Below, piece by piece: positions 24,951-35,986 of a DNA stretch of 64,000 nt. Within the stretch, counting starts at the first letter, position 1, and each line of letters opens with the position of its first letter. A program made the translations under genes and the position numbers. Source of the DNA: Lasioglossum baleicum. Taxonomy: Eukaryota > Arthropoda > Insecta > Hymenoptera > Halictidae. The stretch lies in the NCBI RefSeq assembly GCF_051020765.1, contig NW_027469083.1, positions 2,914,001 through 2,978,000 on the forward strand, given 5' to 3'. Below the pieces are notes generated by a model. The model ran no database searches. It had not been told where the DNA came from and saw only the letters and a program-made list of their open reading frames with translations.

Positions 24951-25180
24951 CCTCGAATCAGGTCTAGGACCTCGCTCCGGAAATTTTTCCGCTGACGCTA
25001 ATTCGAGATCTAATGGCGGCTCGCTGCTCGCCCGCGAGCATTTGCTTACCGCGGTTCTCGCCCGAGATTCAAAAATGCTGGGGGAAGTTCGCAATACCGA
25101 ATGATGCGCCGTCTCGTAGGCGAATTTGAATTTTGACAAATTCACGCCCCATTCTCGGTGATCTAATACGCGTGCCGAGA
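24951..25180 (-). pseudogene. Integrase C-terminal remnant
   Basis: On the minus strand, a piece beginning about 25175 reads DHREWGVNLSKFKFAYETA. This resembles the stretch of Gypsy integrases after the catalytic Glu (conserved aromatic-Ala-x-Asn/Glu-Thr-Ala). The family's FLNxGRE continuation follows in another frame, after a shift near 25075. The catalytic core is not present upstream. Confidence 0.55.
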
Positions 25181-25284
25181 TCCGGTGTTCCTATTTCCAA
25201 TTTTTATCGCAAAGTGGGCATGCTCGGCTGCTCGAACGATCGTCCCCGTGGCCAGGAGGGAATAGCAGGTTTTCCCTGTATTTT

Positions 25285-26199
25285 CTATCGATACGACTCT
25301 GTCGCCACCCGATCTATTACATCGCGACTATCCAATGTGATCGACAAACCTGGGTCTACCAGGACGCGAACCGACAGCTCTCCAACCAATACTTCGACGG
25401 TTAATAGAGGCGGTCTCTTTTTATTTCCGAAAGTAATTACTCGGGCCGATACTAATTCCGGCAAAGTGTCTCTGGCCCACTCGAGTGACTCCTCCCCCCG
25501 TTTCCCGACGATCTTTCGCACCTCCGGCAGTTCTGAAGGGTTATGCCCGGCGCCCCACACCCGTAACAATGTACTCGCGGACTTTCCCAGCAATTCCGCG
25601 ACCTCTGTCCGATTTTCGACAGTTCCAACACTTGAACGACGAACCCCCGGCCGCGCGTTGTTTGTCGCGCGTCGGTTTAGTTCGCCAATCGGTGTTTGCG
25701 GTTTCTTTCGGTTTACCAGGTGGGGACTTATACGATCGATCCTTCGTCTCGGCCCGGTACCCCGATTCCCTTCGCCCGGCAGCTGAAAAAAATTTTTCGC
25801 GCACGGTGCTAAAGAGTCCCGTTTGCCCGTCCCGAAACGGTGTTCTCCATGTGCGGGGGTGGGGGGTTGGTCACTCGTTTCGCCACTTCCGGCAGCTATC
25901 GCGTTCGCGTATTCTACCTGCACGGTCCTCCCTCTCCCCGGTTGTTTGTGAGAGGTATGGCGATTGGGGTCATACGCGAATGTCGGATGAGCCACCTCCG
26001 ACGGCTTCAGATTACGTTTCAATTTTTCTACGTTGGATTCGCGTTCGGCCTCTATTAACGCCTTTTCTAATTGGTTGAATCTGGTGATCTTGGCTAACGA
26101 AATCGCGTTTCTAATGAGCGGCTTCGCTCCCCAGTATGTCCGATTCACCTTCTTATCCTCCGGCCCAGGCGGCACGCATCGGTCGAACATTCCTCCCAT
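25285..26199 (-). pseudogene. Gag C-terminus and aspartic protease remnant
   Basis: A 304-codon frame. The first 60 residues look like a Gag capsid end with a charged helix. A cysteine-rich nucleocapsid is encoded around 25560-25650, but it is spread over two other frames: CWNC in one, CYGC and further Cys in the next. A frameshift has thus split the zinc knuckles. The last 40 residues match a retroviral-type protease start, with the active site read as Asp-Pro-Gly near 25355 in place of Asp-Thr/Ser-Gly. In-frame stops close the frame upstream, and no reverse transcriptase follows. I judge it broken. Confidence 0.65.
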
Positions 26200-26652
26200 A
26201 CTGTTTATGTTGCCGGTTGTAATCGGGTGAGATACTCCCTTTTCAACGGTCTCGCTTCACTACAGGCGAACAAAAGGACCCTGATCTCGACTGCGTCTCG
26301 CTAACAACTCGCGCTTACGAAAAAAAAAATCTCGAATCTTCAAGTAATCTACCAGGTGGCCTAAACGATTACTTTTCCCGGCAGCGTGAATTTATTCTTT
26401 AGCCAAATCCCCGCTTCCCCAGCAATTCTTACAAGAGCCATACAGTTTTAACCCGCAATTGTCTATCGCAAAACAAAATTGATGATCGTTCCACGATCTC
26501 GCTAATGAACGCTCCTGCCCGGCAGTTTCCCAAACCGGCAGCAAGATATCGTTCCGCAAATAATTTTATCACCCTCAGGTGATCGCCAAGGGCCGCTCCT
26601 TCCGGCAGCTATTAGCCCGTATCGCAAAAGAATTTTAATTTTGTGAGCGTAG
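26200..26652. other. Interior of the unit 7 element between Gag remnant and nested element
   Basis: No convincing gene. CCGGCAG occurs four times in about 230 bp (26378, 26519, 26535, 26602). Confidence 0.5.
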
Positions 26653-27203
26653 TGTTACGTCCCGGGTCGGATATGATCCGACGAAACGACGCCCAGACGG
26701 GGCGGGGACGTAACCGACCAATTTATTTAAGACGATCTTAGATCCACGTGGCGCGTAACGTCCACGTCTGATCAGGGACCCGATACCGGCGTTCGTCGTT
26801 GTTGAAAAGGGGCGAAGAGGGAAATGAATGTAAGCGGGACGGACGTCGTCCGGCGGGGATGTCGCGACGGAGCGACGAACTGCGCGATGACGGTGACAGC
26901 TCCCTGCGATCAGAGTGTCACTATGTGGGCGTGTGTGTTACTCGTCCGAACGCGTGGGTTGTTCGATTCGTGACAGGATTCTCGACCGAAGGGAAATTAG
27001 TGTTCTCTCGGTACCGAGCACCCTCTGGGCTCAGACGTACACGATTGATACACCAATTTTAGGGGTTATGGGAACGAATGTGAAGAATGTGAGGGATGTG
27101 AGGAATCGATCGGCGGACCGATTGGGATTGGACAACCCGGAGACCCACACGCACACACGCACACACTCGCGATCACTCCACTCGGTCACTGATCGACGAA
27201 ACT

Positions 27204-27602
27204 TTAATAATACCACCTTAGGGTGAGTATTCTGCGGACGACGTAACGTTCGTAACGCGGGTCCTCGATACTGATTTCCTCTAGTGGAGGGAGACTCGGA
27301 AGGAATCGGATCGGTATCAACCTCCACGGGAGAGGAGGCGCGGAATCTGGCCGTCCGACGGTCGTTTCTTCGCGGCGCGGAGGCGTTTCAGCGCGGTCAG
27401 CGGTTCCTTCTTCGCGTCGCGGAGGTATCGCGATCTCTCGACGGTCCACTATTTTCACCCGACGGAGAAAAGGGACGTCGCGAATGATCCTGGGCCGTTT
27501 GGCGATTCCCAAGTACGGGTTATAAGCGGTGCCTCTTCCTTCGGCGCGTAGCTGTCGCACCAATTTACCGATTTGGTAGCTTCTACCGGCGCGACGGGGC
27601 AT
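27204..27602 (-). CDS. Hypothetical 132 aa frame in the nested element
   Basis: Starts at an ATG (MPRRAGRSYQIGKLVRQL) and runs 132 codons. It is rich in Arg and Pro, with basic N-terminal and central parts, two PPRREE-like repeats at about 60-80, and a Pro/Leu-rich segment at about 89-106. I do not recognise the family. The larger open frame running into it from upstream only translates the 60 bp repeat. Possible readings are a short LTR-encoded protein, the start of a Gag, or a chance frame in GC-rich DNA. Confidence 0.3.
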   Translation of the reverse strand: MPRRAGRSYQIGKLVRQLRAEGRGTAYNPYLGIAKRPRIIRDVPFLRRVKIVDRREIAIPPRREEGTADRAETPPRREETTVGRPDSAPPLPWRLIPIRFLPSLPPLEEISIEDPRYERYVVRRILTLRWYY

Positions 27603-27700
27603 GGGAGATAGCGAGGAGCAAGGTGTTGCTGAATTAAAGCTGCGAAGTAATAGGTTTAAACAAGCAAAGTATAATGAACCAGAATAGATACAAAGTAATG

Positions 27701-28150
27701 ATTTGCGAGCAGAACTCGTGCAACAAAATAGCGCAGAAATGGCAATTGTAATAAGAATTATAAAGCGAGCGAGCTCGTGTGAACAAAGTAGCGCAGAAAT
27801 AGCAATTGTGATAAGAATTATAAAGCGAGCGAGCTCGTGTGAACAAAATAGCGCAGAAATAGCAATTGTGATAAGAATTATAAAGCGAGCGAGCTCGTAT
27901 GAACAAAATAGCACAGAAATAGCAATTGTAATATGAATTATAATGCGAGCAAGCTCGTTCAAACAAAAATAGCGCCAAATTAACAAAAATAGCAATTGCA
28001 ATACGAATAGTAATGCGAGCAAGCTCGTATAAGCCAAATAACACAAAATTAACAATTGAAATGTGAATAATAAAGCGAGCAAAATCGCATAAACAAGATA
28101 GCACGAAAATAGTAATTATAAATTTGAAATGATAATGCGAGTAAGCTCGT
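27701..28150. repeat. 60 bp tandem repeat
   Basis: About seven units of 60 bp. The first four are close copies, and later ones are progressively degenerate with one 70 bp unit. Each contains GCGAGCGAGCTCG and AGCAATTGT. As 60 is a multiple of three, the minus strand stays open as a 20-residue hydrophobic repeat, which I regard as incidental. Confidence 0.9.
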
Positions 28151-28415
28151 ACAACAAAATAACGGTGACGGTTTACGAGTAACCTCGTACGACCAATAAA
28201 CCGGAATAATATCTGTAAATACGTAATAATAATCTACGAGCAGACTCGAATAACAATTTAGAACCAAATGATATATAAAGAAATAGTGTAAATGGTAAGG
28301 AGCAATACGACCTGAATATCGTGAACGATCTGAAATAGAGTCCGAAAACGCGAGAAAAGACTGAGTCGAACTGAATTCGATTGAAGACGCGAGAGAACTG
28401 AATTAGTAGAATTCC

Positions 28416-28511
28416 GAAACTGGAAGAGAGTGAACCAGAAGAGAGTCTGAACTGGAAGCGGGTCTGAACTAGAAGAGAATTTGAACTAGAAGAGAGCTTG
28501 AACTAGAAGAG
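28416..28511. repeat. 17 bp purine-rich tandem repeat
   Basis: About five to six imperfect copies of GAACTAGAAGAGAGTCT near the right end of the nested element. Confidence 0.8.
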
Positions 28512-28845
28512 GGGGGATTCGCGCGATTTCGTCTTATTTATAATGAGAGCGCGGACCATAGGGATTCGGTGAACCGTGAAGTCCTTTGTCTAGATCGTAC
28601 GAGGTACGGACGAATATGTTGTCGTCGATGTATACTTTTCGCTGTTTGAACGAGGCGACGGTTTAGATGTACGTACACCTGTACTCGCGGTTGCCATGCT
28701 GGCGTCCGCTTGTACCGGTGACTATTGCGTCTTTTCCGATTCCCTATGTTCACGCTCACGGGGATATGTATATATATGTATATACGGCGAGAATTTGCTC
28801 GTATGAAGGAGGCCGACGCAAGACGTCGGTACGACGTTACAGTAG

Positions 28846-29990
28846 TATTATTCTAACGATGACAACAAAACGACACGTGACGTTACTCTCTACGACGGCA
28901 CAGCTCCTTAACACGCCCCGTCCATCACCACAGTTTATATCGGGTCCCTCCGTACCAGAGGAACCACACACAAGAAAAAATATACACAGGATTCAGCAAT
29001 AATTTGAAAATGTTCACATAATATGGGGTCTCCCCGGTGCTATTACTGGGGCTCGAACGCGTCTGAGCCGTAGAAATTAACGAGGAATAGAATAAAAAAA
29101 AATTTTATAGTTTACCCGATCACTAAGTAAATATTACAAAAAAATTAACTAAACTACACGGAATAAATTAGATATCACAACAAATAAAACAAAGAATATT
29201 TACAATTTATCATATTTACAATTTAAACACGAACGTACGAGAAAAAAATTACTGTAATAAATAGAGACAAGAACCAGAAGGAATAAATAACGAGAATAAA
29301 TAGAGGAAAATAAATATCAAAATTGAATAAATAATCGACTGACCAATACACGAGTAGCACGGGGAAGACCGAATTAATCAAAATGTCAGATAATAAATGA
29401 AGGCAAGATTGTTCATTTCCACACCGAACATCATGGAATCTACTAGAACCCTCTCACCGAAGTCGCATGCCCAATCTCCTCTTACAGAGAACAGTTTACC
29501 CTTCTCCTTGAGCAGAATTGCGCATGAGACAACTGATCGCGTTTCTAGTTATTCTCAGCTCGATGTGCGTTCCACAGCAAAATTACACAGCAAAAGAAAA
29601 TATTTCAAATATCACATAATAAATGAATTCAATTAAATAATCAGATGCAACAATACACAATCAAAACCGGCAGCTGTAGTTGAAATCAATTTCGGAAATT
29701 TACATCCGAAATTAAATTCAATCACCACCACAACAAATCAAATAAATTCCAGTGAGGACAAGGTAACATAAGAAATGTGCTCGCTTCGTTGGCTCTGCGA
29801 AGGTCGTAAACGTTTCACGGTCGGAACGGGTATTTGTCTTTCGACGCCTGTACGGCCTCGCTCGCGTACCGACTTTGTTCGTTCGACGAGAAGCAAATTG
29901 AAAAAGTCGAATATTACGTGAGAGCCCCGCGTCGTTCCGCGTATCTCTTTTCGAAACAGCCCTTTTACAAGTCGCTCTTTCAGCGAGAGG
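28846..29990 (-). other. Leader region of the unit 7 element
   Basis: AT-rich sequence between the primer binding site and the nested element. The position is where leader and Gag start should lie, but no Gag frame is visible. One CCGGCAG occurs at 29667. Confidence 0.55.
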
Positions 29991-30007
29991 TCCCTGTTTG
30001 GGCGCCA
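29991..30007 (-). other. Primer binding site, lysine tRNA type
   Basis: Minus strand TGGCGCCCAAACAGGGA, four bases from the right LTR. It differs by one base from the well-known tRNA-Lys3 primer site and begins with the TGG that pairs with a tRNA CCA end. Confidence 0.8.
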
Positions 30008-30011
30008 AATT

Positions 30012-31723
30012 TGTCACGTCGTTTCTCGTTTCTCACGAAACGATAGCGACACCGAGTATTTACAGGCGTTTCCGCCGGGCCACGTTCGGCCGCGCGAAAC
30101 GTGGTCCACTCGGGACAAAAAATTGTACGCAGGCTCGTCGTCTCTCAAGATATCTTACGTGAAGCTCGGGCGCCAGGCACAGAAGGTGCCACGCGAAATC
30201 CGCTAATAATCACCGCGAGAGAGAGAGAGACCGACATACGAGCCTGCGACAATCGAAATTACGCGAAGATGTTCACGAATGGTCGCAGGATTCTACGCGG
30301 GTCGAACACGAGGCATTCCCCGCGGCGGGAAGGTTTCTCACGCAATAAACACTCTCGTACTATCTTGGTTAACACAATTTATTGTTTCGGTGTTATAATG
30401 ACGCCGCCGGCAGCGACCGGCAGCGTTTTGAGGTTAACCGGCGCGTAACAGGTGTTCGGCAACGAGAGCTCGTTGTACGCGCGCTTCGACCTTTGCTGGT
30501 CCGTTTCTGTTCGCTACGAATCCGGCAGCAACGTGATTTTATTGTCGGCGCTCACGATTTTCGCGTTCTACGCCCGAATTCGGATGGAATACGCGTTATC
30601 ATTAGCTTCTCGTCGGCGGAACAAGTCGCGGAAATACGACGAGAGCACGTGGCGGCGTCGCACCGTGGGACGACTCGAGGTTCGAATTTAAACGATCAAG
30701 ATACGCGGATCCTCGAAAAGAAATGGCGCCTAGCACTCGAAAAACCTCCTTCACCTCGCATAGCGAGGTCAACTATACTCGGATCCTCGCTAACCGACCT
30801 CTGGCACTAGCACCCGCGAAATTCCTCGCGCTCTTGATCTCCGACGGATTCTCGCCGTTCGCGGATTACTTTGAACCCGTCTCGAACACCGGCAGCTACG
30901 AATTCCCGTCGGTGCTTCTACAACGCGATCGCGGACACGACACACTACCGAGCCAACGCGAGAAGAATCACTTTAACGAAAAGAGAACTGGCAAAAGCTT
31001 ACCCAGGGTAACGGTAGATGTTCGCTTCCTCGTCCCTCGTTTCCGGCAGCTTTCCTTAGCACGATTTACAACGCTAATCGATTATACAATGGTTCAGATT
31101 CTACGCACGACTACTCTATATTCGAGCCAACGAAGAAGTGATCCTTCGCGGCGTCTCTCGGGAACGCGGAAGAGAAGCGTCCCCCCCTTGCCGCTCTAAT
31201 CGGACAGGGCCTAGCCCTGCGTGACGGTCCCTGGCGCTCGGCGATTCGGTGGCTCTCCGGCAGCGACGCGTGTGTATTGGCTGCTTCCCGCAGAGGTGAT
31301 CGACGGGAGCCAATCCGGTAGCGATCCGGTAGCGATCCGGTATCTCTCCGGATGAGGCGACGGCAAGACAGCTGAGATTCCTTGCTTGGCATCGTCCGTC
31401 CTTGTCGGCGCCTCCAGGTTGATTCTCCTGTGCCACGTCGATTCCTCTTTCTTTGCGGTGTTGCAATTGTCGCCGGCGCCGGTCTCTGTGCCTTCCTCGG
31501 CGGGAGAGGTGCTTCGGGTCCCCCCTCGGGGCCCGACTACGGTCCTGCAGATACGCGTCACGCAATTGGCGCGACGCTCAAAAATATTAGAACTCGCCCA
31601 TGGGTCTCGTTCGCACCCAGGGCGAGCGCTCGCCACGGCGCCTCTCGTGTATTAGGCTGCCAGAGGGTGACCCGGTCTTCCGATAAACGCATCGGGTGAC
31701 GTTGGCAAAACTGCCACGTCACA
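30012..31723 (-). repeat. 5' LTR of the unit 7 element (1712 bp)
   Basis: Matches the left LTR almost base for base except for the 38 bp and 4 bp length differences. In minus sense this is the promoter-bearing LTR. Confidence 0.92.
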
Positions 31724-31964
31724 GAACATATTATTAATATATTTAACGAAAAATATCCTGCATCGCTTATGGGAAGCAGTAGTTAGATTTTTATAAAAGT
31801 ACTGTCCACACTTGGACATCAGTCAATTATACATATAGGGGAAAATTATAATAAGATTTTCTTGTGGTCAAACAATGGATTATATGTACTTACTTAGACT
31901 ACATTATCCTAACAACTAGTCAATTCACTCATAAGAGCACGTCAAGATAAAATTGACTATCACC

Positions 31965-32399
31965 TCACATTCTAATACATCTACTACGCCTCGAAGTTAT
32001 TGAACCCACGCTCGCCACACTCTGCACTGGATTTCGAGGAATTTTTCGAACCACTCCAGTTTTGGTTCTGACGAAAGGAACAACTCTTCTCACCTGTGCA
32101 GGAATTATTAGAGCCCTCTGTACAATCGTTCTCGGCTCATCCACAGCTTCCCCTAGAAAACGTTCATTCATTATCCGCATTGCACGTTGCTTATGATGCC
32201 TAGCGGTTTGTCTTAGGATCTTGTCTGCCCTACAGACATTTAACCATTTCCGTGACACTTGAGCAGCGCAAAGCAGAGACTTAGGCTCCAACTTGCGTAG
32301 AATCAGCTAGGATACCTCCGGCGGGAGTTCATAAATGAAATCCACCTTGGCAGGTTCCAGTAGTCCTAGCGCACGGAGGAAAGACCTGAAGAACTCCAT
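31965..32399 (-). pseudogene. F-box gene with codon 31 nonsense mutation (unit 7)
   Basis: The codon 31 TAG (plus-strand CTA at 32307-32309) breaks the F-box; the ending is the 144 type. The LTR element starts about 240 bp beyond the stop codon, in what would be the 3' flank of the gene. Confidence 0.85.
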
Positions 32400-33017
32400 G
32401 TTGCCGCTGCAGCGTCAGGATCTCGAATGATCTACTGTTCCAAATTTTGGGTTTATATACCCTTGGTTACGGTTGATCGCCTGTTCCGGTTCAGTGACCC
32501 GACCAATCAGGATCGAGCTCGAATGAATTTATGTTTGTCATTGTTATGTTACCTTGGTGTTGAGTGCACGCATCAGCAAATAAATCGTTGAATTTGTTTG
32601 CCGTATATCAAATTCTACGGAAATGTTTCTGTTTGGCATACCTTATGAAAATGTTTCATTTTGGAATACGCCATGAAATATGTAGATAACATAAATTTAC
32701 ATCTTAAGATGTTTTCTCTCAATGACATAGGGAGTGGTATAGGTATGATGTTTAACCCACCGTCGGACGGAGCGGTTCTAGGAGATACATCAATCACTAT
32801 TTTGAGCAGTGTGATACATCCTTAAGCGGCGCGAACCCCTGGCCACTAGTAGCTTAATGTAAATGCTGTAATGTTGATTAGTTTTACATATCAGAGACTC
32901 ATTGTATTAACCCTCACACGCTCCTCAAGAATATTTTCCTCAATCCGTGAGTGGTTCGGAAGTCGGTCCGGATTGAGATCAGCTTGAGCCCTACGCTAGA
33001 TTTCTAAAAACCGCGCG

Positions 33018-35986
33018 GAAATTGCGTAACAGCAACGGAGGAAATTAAGGGGCTGCCACACCGGTTAGGGAAACTAAATTCCTCAATTTCGAACAAATTT
33101 CGGATCTTATGGTTAGGACAGAGACGGAACGAAGCTAGCAGCCACTAGTGCGATAAAGATGGTACATTAGGTAGAAGTCCAGACTTTGTAAACTCAAACG
33201 TCGAAAAAAACTTCTTTTTTATATTGATGTTCCCTGACACTCCCCGCGGAGAGGGGAAATTAGTTTAGATTGCCCCGAGGCCGACAAAACCCCCCGACCC
33301 GCTAGGTCATGCCGGGAGTTTTGAGGGAATCAGAGTCAATCTCAGTTCTGAACTAAAAAGAGAGGAAATTCTGGTGGAGGACAGGCGCAAAGTTTAGTAC
33401 TTTGTTCCTACCACCCCCGAGTGGGGTGTCATTTGAAAGAGCTCGGGAAAAGGTATTGAGCCTCATAGGCTAGGAGCGCCTCCGAGGTCATCCGATGGGC
33501 GTATAGCGTTTCTCGTAAATTAGAAAAGTTCTGTATGTATTTGGAGTCGCGAGGGTATTAGGATCTCGATCCCGAGGTCAGAGTGGAGGTGCCGTTGACT
33601 TTAAAAATTCTGACAAAACCAAAGGTCTTGGAGACCTTTTTCAGATTTTCAAAGTCAAGGTCAAGGTCAAAGGTGCAGGCGGGATCAGGAACCTCCCCCG
33701 AAGGTCGCCATATAAATTTGCGGTGTCGAGCGACAAAAAGTAGTGAAAAATGGCATAGAATAGGTTAATTTAGCAATTAAGGATTTAGGTTTTAGGCTGC
33801 GTGCGGATAGGAATAGTGTTAAACGGTTAGATTTAAGAGTGCGGTTTCAATGTTTCATATAGTTCGGATTGACATCTGTAAGGAAAAAATAAAATCCAGG
33901 TTAGGTTAATTTTTATTAAAATTGATTATAAAAAAAAGGGACCACAATTACGATTATGAAATTTCGCGCGCGCCGAAGAACTGTGTTTACGGAACCTTTA
34001 AATGTACACAAAATAAATGACCCCCGCCGATTATGAATACGAAATTTCGAAAAAAAAATTTTTCTGTAAATGATACGCGTTACACTTGTGTTATATGATT
34101 GCCAAATATTGCAAAAAATCGGTTGTCACGATAAAATTTTGGTAACAAAGGCGATCTAGATTGGGCGCCGAAAAAAGAAGGTTCGAGAAGAAGTATCAAA
34201 AGCTCTCATGATTTATTTAAACATGTTTCAACGAATCGCAGCAATTTATTATGTTATTTGTAATGAAAGATTATTTGATGTTATAGGATCGGATATTTCC
34301 AAGATCCCTGTTTCTGATCACAGACACTCTGTTAAACTGAAGCACTTCAATTTAACATGCACTATTTCATATATTGGATGATTGCAAAAGCTCATACTCA
34401 ATTTACCTCGTGAACTTGTCTGAAACTAAACGTGCAACTTCTACGGAAAAGGAAATCACAGGTTGTAAAATGTTCGGAGACAATTATAGAAAACAGAGTT
34501 GCAGACTATATAATTGATTAATAAAACTGTTATTTATCCCAAATAGGGTACGAACTTTTGCAAACACGTTACTAATACATTACGTTTAGTAATACATTAT
34601 TGGCTAACGATTGAAGGCTGTTAAAGGATCTAGTAAAGAATCATTAGTCATGGACTTTAGAAAATGACGAAAAGATATTATATCTTAAATATGAACATAT
34701 TATTAATATATTCAACGAAAAATATCCTGCATCGCTTATGGGAAGCAGTAGTTAGATTTTTATAAAAGTACTGTCCACACTTGGACATCAGTCAATTATA
34801 CATATAGGGGAAAATTATAACAAGATTTTCTTGTGGTCAAACAATGGATTATATGTACTTACTTAGACTACATTATCCTAACAACTAGTCAATTCACTCA
34901 TAAGAGCACGTCAAGATAAAATTGACTATCACCTCACATTCTAATACATCTACTACGCCTCGAAGTTATTGAACTCACGCTCGGCACACTCTGCACTGGA
35001 TTTCGAGGAATTTTTCGAACCACTCCAGTTTTGGTTCTGACGAAAGGAACAACTCTTCTCACCTGTGCAGGAATTATTAGAGCCCTCTGTACAATCGTTC
35101 TCGGCTCATCCACAGGTTCCCCTAGAAAACGTTCATTCATTATCCGCATTGCACGCTGCTTATGATGCCTGGCCGTTTGTCTTAGGATCTTGTCTGCCCT
35201 ACAGACATTTAACCATTTCCGTGACACTTGAGCAGCGCAAAGCAGAGACTTAGGCTCAAACTTGCGTAGTATCTGCTGGGATACCTCCGGCGGGAGTTCA
35301 TAAATGAAATCCACCTTGGCAGGATCCAGTAGTCCTAGCGCACGGAGGAAAGACCTGAAGAACTCCATGTTGCCGCTACAGCGTCAGGATCTCGAATGAT
35401 CTACTGTTCCAAATTTTGGGTTTATATACCCTTGGTTACGGTTGATCGCCTGTTCCGGTTCAGTGACCCGACCAATCAGGATCGAGCTCGAATGAATTTA
35501 TGTTTGTCATTGTTATGTTACCTTGGTGTTGAGTGCACGCATCAGCAAATAAATCGTTGAATTTGTTTGCCGTATATCAAATTCTACGGAAATGTTTCTG
35601 TTTGGCATACCTTATGAAAATGTTTCATTTTGGAATACGCCATGAAATATGTAGATAACATAAATTTACATCTTAAGATGTTTTCTCTCAATGACATAGG
35701 GAGTGGTATAGGTATGATGTTTAACCCACCGTCGGACGGAGCGGTTCTAGGAGATACATCAATCACTATTTTGAGCAGTGTGATACATCCTTAAGCGGCG
35801 CGAACCCCTGGCCACTAGTAGCTTAATGTAAATGCTGTAATGTTGATTAGTTTTACATATCAGAGACTCATTGTATTAACCCTCACACGCTCCTTAAGAA
35901 TATTTTCCTCAATCCGTGAGTGGTTCGGAAGTCGGTCCGGATTGAGATCAGCTTGAGCCCTACGCTAGATTTCTAAAAACCGCGCG
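33018..35986. repeat. F-box satellite unit 8 (2969 bp)
   Basis: Eighth tandem copy. Its F-box gene is the same 144-residue haplotype as unit 1, seven units away. Its 5' segment is the second type, unlike unit 1, so the resemblance covers only part of the unit. Confidence 0.97.
34934..35368 (-). CDS. F-box protein, 144 aa (unit 8)
   Basis: Open copy of the unit 1 haplotype (Asp15, Gln31-Gln32, Phe36). It carries few private changes, among them SVPSV for SVASV near the tail. Units 1 and 8 are the only copies that combine the long ending with an unbroken frame. Confidence 0.74.
   Translation of the reverse strand: MEFFRSFLRALGLLDPAKVDFIYELPPEVSQQILRKFEPKSLLCAAQVSRKWLNVCRADKILRQTARHHKQRAMRIMNERFLGEPVDEPRTIVQRALIIPAQVRRVVPFVRTKTGVVRKIPRNPVQSVPSVSSITSRRSRCIRM

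Larger units (their letters stand above)
26653..28841. mobile_element. Nested TG...CA element, probably a solo LTR (2189 bp)
   Basis: Begins TGTTACGTCC, ends CGACGTTACA and is flanked by GTAG on both sides (26649-26652 and 28842-28845). Near-inverted ends and a 4 bp duplication are typical of an LTR. No second LTR copy or pol sequence is visible inside, so a solo LTR is the simplest reading; a small non-autonomous element is the alternative. It contains a 132-codon frame and two tandem repeats. Confidence 0.75.
22115..31723 (-). mobile_element. Internally deleted Gypsy-like LTR retrotransposon
   Basis: A 9609 bp element in minus sense with a GAAC target duplication (22111-22114 and 31724-31727). 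Long LTRs flank a 6.1 kb interior with a primer binding site beside the right LTR and a purine tract beside the left one, which fixes the direction. The interior holds only a Gag/protease remnant and an integrase tail remnant. Reverse transcriptase and RNase H are absent, so the copy must have depended on proteins from elsewhere. The interior is further split by a nested TG...CA element. Apart from two indels the LTRs are almost identical, so the insertion is recent. Confidence 0.9.
20436..33017. repeat. F-box satellite unit 7, split by an LTR element
   Basis: Seventh tandem copy, 2969 bp once the LTR element at 22115-31723 and one GAAC are removed. The left part is 20436-22114 and the right part 31724-33017. 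The insertion lies in the AT-rich spacer downstream of the F-box stop codon. The F-box copy carries the codon 31 stop. Confidence 0.96.

Noticed and set aside
27701..28150. CRISPR-like look of the 60 bp repeats
   Set aside because: Contiguous tandem repeats without unique spacers, in a eukaryotic mobile element.
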